DNA from: an uncultured Ferrimonas sp.
GTDB lineage: Bacteria; Pseudomonadota; Gammaproteobacteria; Enterobacterales; Shewanellaceae
Reading direction: 5' to 3'
NCBI RefSeq assembly: GCF_947489035.1
Contig: NZ_CANLCI010000003.1
Coordinates: 1 to 64,000 of the forward strand
Length of the DNA: 64,000 nucleotides
A program made the translations under genes and the position numbers. The first letter of the stretch is position 1, and each line of letters starts with the position of its first letter. Of this stretch, positions 63,232-64,000 are shown in pieces. The notes under the pieces are model-generated. The model was not told the DNA's origin and searched no databases. It saw nothing but the letters and a program-made list of their open reading frames with translations.

Positions 63232-64000
63232 ATGAATTCCCTATTAAAACCACAGCCCTTATTCGACACACTGGCACAATTTGAACAAAGTAACGACGAT
63301 ATCAACGCTCGGATCGCTAAGGTTACTTTAACCGTGGCTGCCGATGCCGGCTTACTCTACGAACTGGCGATCGATTGGCTGGTTGAGCAAAAACACAATG
63401 AGAATAATTTTAAAAGCCATCGCAGTGAGCTCACCACATTCCTCATTTGGTGTTGGCACGTTGAACAGTTAAGCGTCGAGCAAGTCGATCGGCGCTTATT
63501 GGGGCGCTATCTCGAGTTTTGCCAAAGCCCACCACAAGACTGGATCGGCTATCGCAATGTGGCCCAATTTAAGGGCAAGGATGAGCGGCTACCCAACGTT
63601 GATTGGCTGCCTTTTTTGGGCAAGTATGAAAATGGCACACCTCGTCCATATCGCTTAGCACCGGCGGCAATCAAAACCAAGCTGGCGCTGTTATCGGCTT
63701 TTTTCAGTTACCTGATTGAGATGGATTATACCGAGCGCAACCCGGCGGCCAGCTTGCTTCGCAGCGGGCGCTTTAAGGGCGAATCTCGAATCAAAGGGCT
63801 GCATGAAGATGACGACGCGCTGAAATCATTTACGGATCTGCAATGGTCTTACGTATTGCAGTTTGCCAATCAACAGTCACAGCAGCAGCCTGCCGCTTTC
63901 GGTCGAAGCCGCTTTTTAATCCAATTACTGTATAGCTGCTATTTGCGTGTTTCCGAAGTGGCCGCCAGACCGGGGTTTGCGCCGGTGATGGGGCAGTTTC
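63232..64000 (+). CDS. Tyrosine recombinase/site-specific integrase (3' end beyond window)
   Basis: An open frame of 256 codons runs off the window edge. The N-terminal part looks like the helical core-binding domain of phage-type integrases (LTTFLIWCWHVEQLSVEQVD at about 67-86; KTKLALLSAFFSYLIEMDY at about 146-164; RNPAASLL). Near the end comes LLYSCYLRVSEVAA (about 233-246), which carries the first catalytic Arg of tyrosine recombinases. The H-R-Y residues would lie outside. An in-frame ATG at 63220 is an alternative start; no Shine-Dalgarno is visible for either. A LexA box lies immediately upstream. Confidence 0.85.
   Translation, partial: MNSLLKPQPLFDTLAQFEQSNDDINARIAKVTLTVAADAGLLYELAIDWLVEQKHNENNFKSHRSELTTFLIWCWHVEQLSVEQVDRRLLGRYLEFCQSPPQDWIGYRNVAQFKGKDERLPNVDWLPFLGKYENGTPRPYRLAPAAIKTKLALLSAFFSYLIEMDYTERNPAASLLRSGRFKGESRIKGLHEDDDALKSFTDLQWSYVLQFANQQSQQQPAAFGRSRFLIQLLYSCYLRVSEVAARPGFAPVMGQF

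Noticed and set aside
63232..64000. Prophage or integron at the right edge
   Set aside because: Only one recombinase gene is visible, with core genes on its left. No attachment repeat, attC site or phage gene lies within the window, so a mobile element cannot be called.

Overview
The window is a 64 kb piece of ordinary, gene-dense gammaproteobacterial chromosome with balanced base composition and short intergenic spaces. Gene content and order (thrS-infC-rpmI-rplT; metG/apbC; pabC-mltG-tmk-holB-pilZ-ycfH; letA/letB-msrC-proQ-prc; pepN...pyrD-zapC-rlmKL-uup...rmf...fabA-lonH) suggest an Alteromonadales-type bacterium of the Shewanella/Ferrimonas kind. That placement is inferred from synteny and recognised protein families, not from a search. 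I saw no prophage, insertion sequence, CRISPR array or rRNA operon.

Layout. 0-5 kb: two identical tRNA-Val(GAC) genes, a DUF3080 lipoprotein with the MATE exporter mdtK, riboflavin synthase, a CPxCG protein, a pteridine-reductase-like SDR and a fructosamine kinase. 5-9 kb: the thrS-infC-rpmI-rplT translation operon, with a leader hairpin that looks like a tRNA-Thr anticodon arm and an AUU start on infC. 9-14 kb: DUF1853 protein, a small Ala/Lys-rich protein, D-lactate dehydrogenase, a NIF3-like protein, a small exported protein and a CPA-type cation/proton antiporter. 14-24 kb: metG divergent from apbC, then a compact run udk, dcd, pabC, mltG, tmk, holB, pilZ, ycfH. 24-35 kb: a YccT-like protein, rsmF, an SpmA-SpmB-like fusion, the LetA/LetB lipid-transport operon (LetA in two polypeptides, LetB with seven MCE repeats), msrC, a small unknown, proQ and prc. 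35-46.5 kb: a sodium-dependent transporter, pepN, a DUF2835 protein and the cassette DUF1302 - DUF1329 - YCF48 propeller - RND/MMPL exporter. 46.5-60 kb: the giant NAD-glutamate dehydrogenase, pyrD, zapC, rlmKL, a glutaredoxin-like protein, uup and a DUF3466 protein. 60-64 kb: rmf, a glutathione peroxidase, fabA under a recognisable FadR/FabR promoter, lonH, and the start of a tyrosine recombinase cut by the window edge with a near-consensus LexA box just before its start codon.

How the genes work together: most are housekeeping (translation, nucleotide and fatty acid synthesis, rRNA modification, peptidoglycan). Two separate sets look like envelope transport systems for hydrophobic molecules: LetA/LetB, and the DUF1302/DUF1329/YCF48/RND cassette, which with the NAD-glutamate dehydrogenase lies between pepN and pyrD, neighbours in E. 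coli. The items most worth a second look are this cassette, the LexA-box recombinase, the thrS anticodon mimic and the dual-operator fabA promoter.
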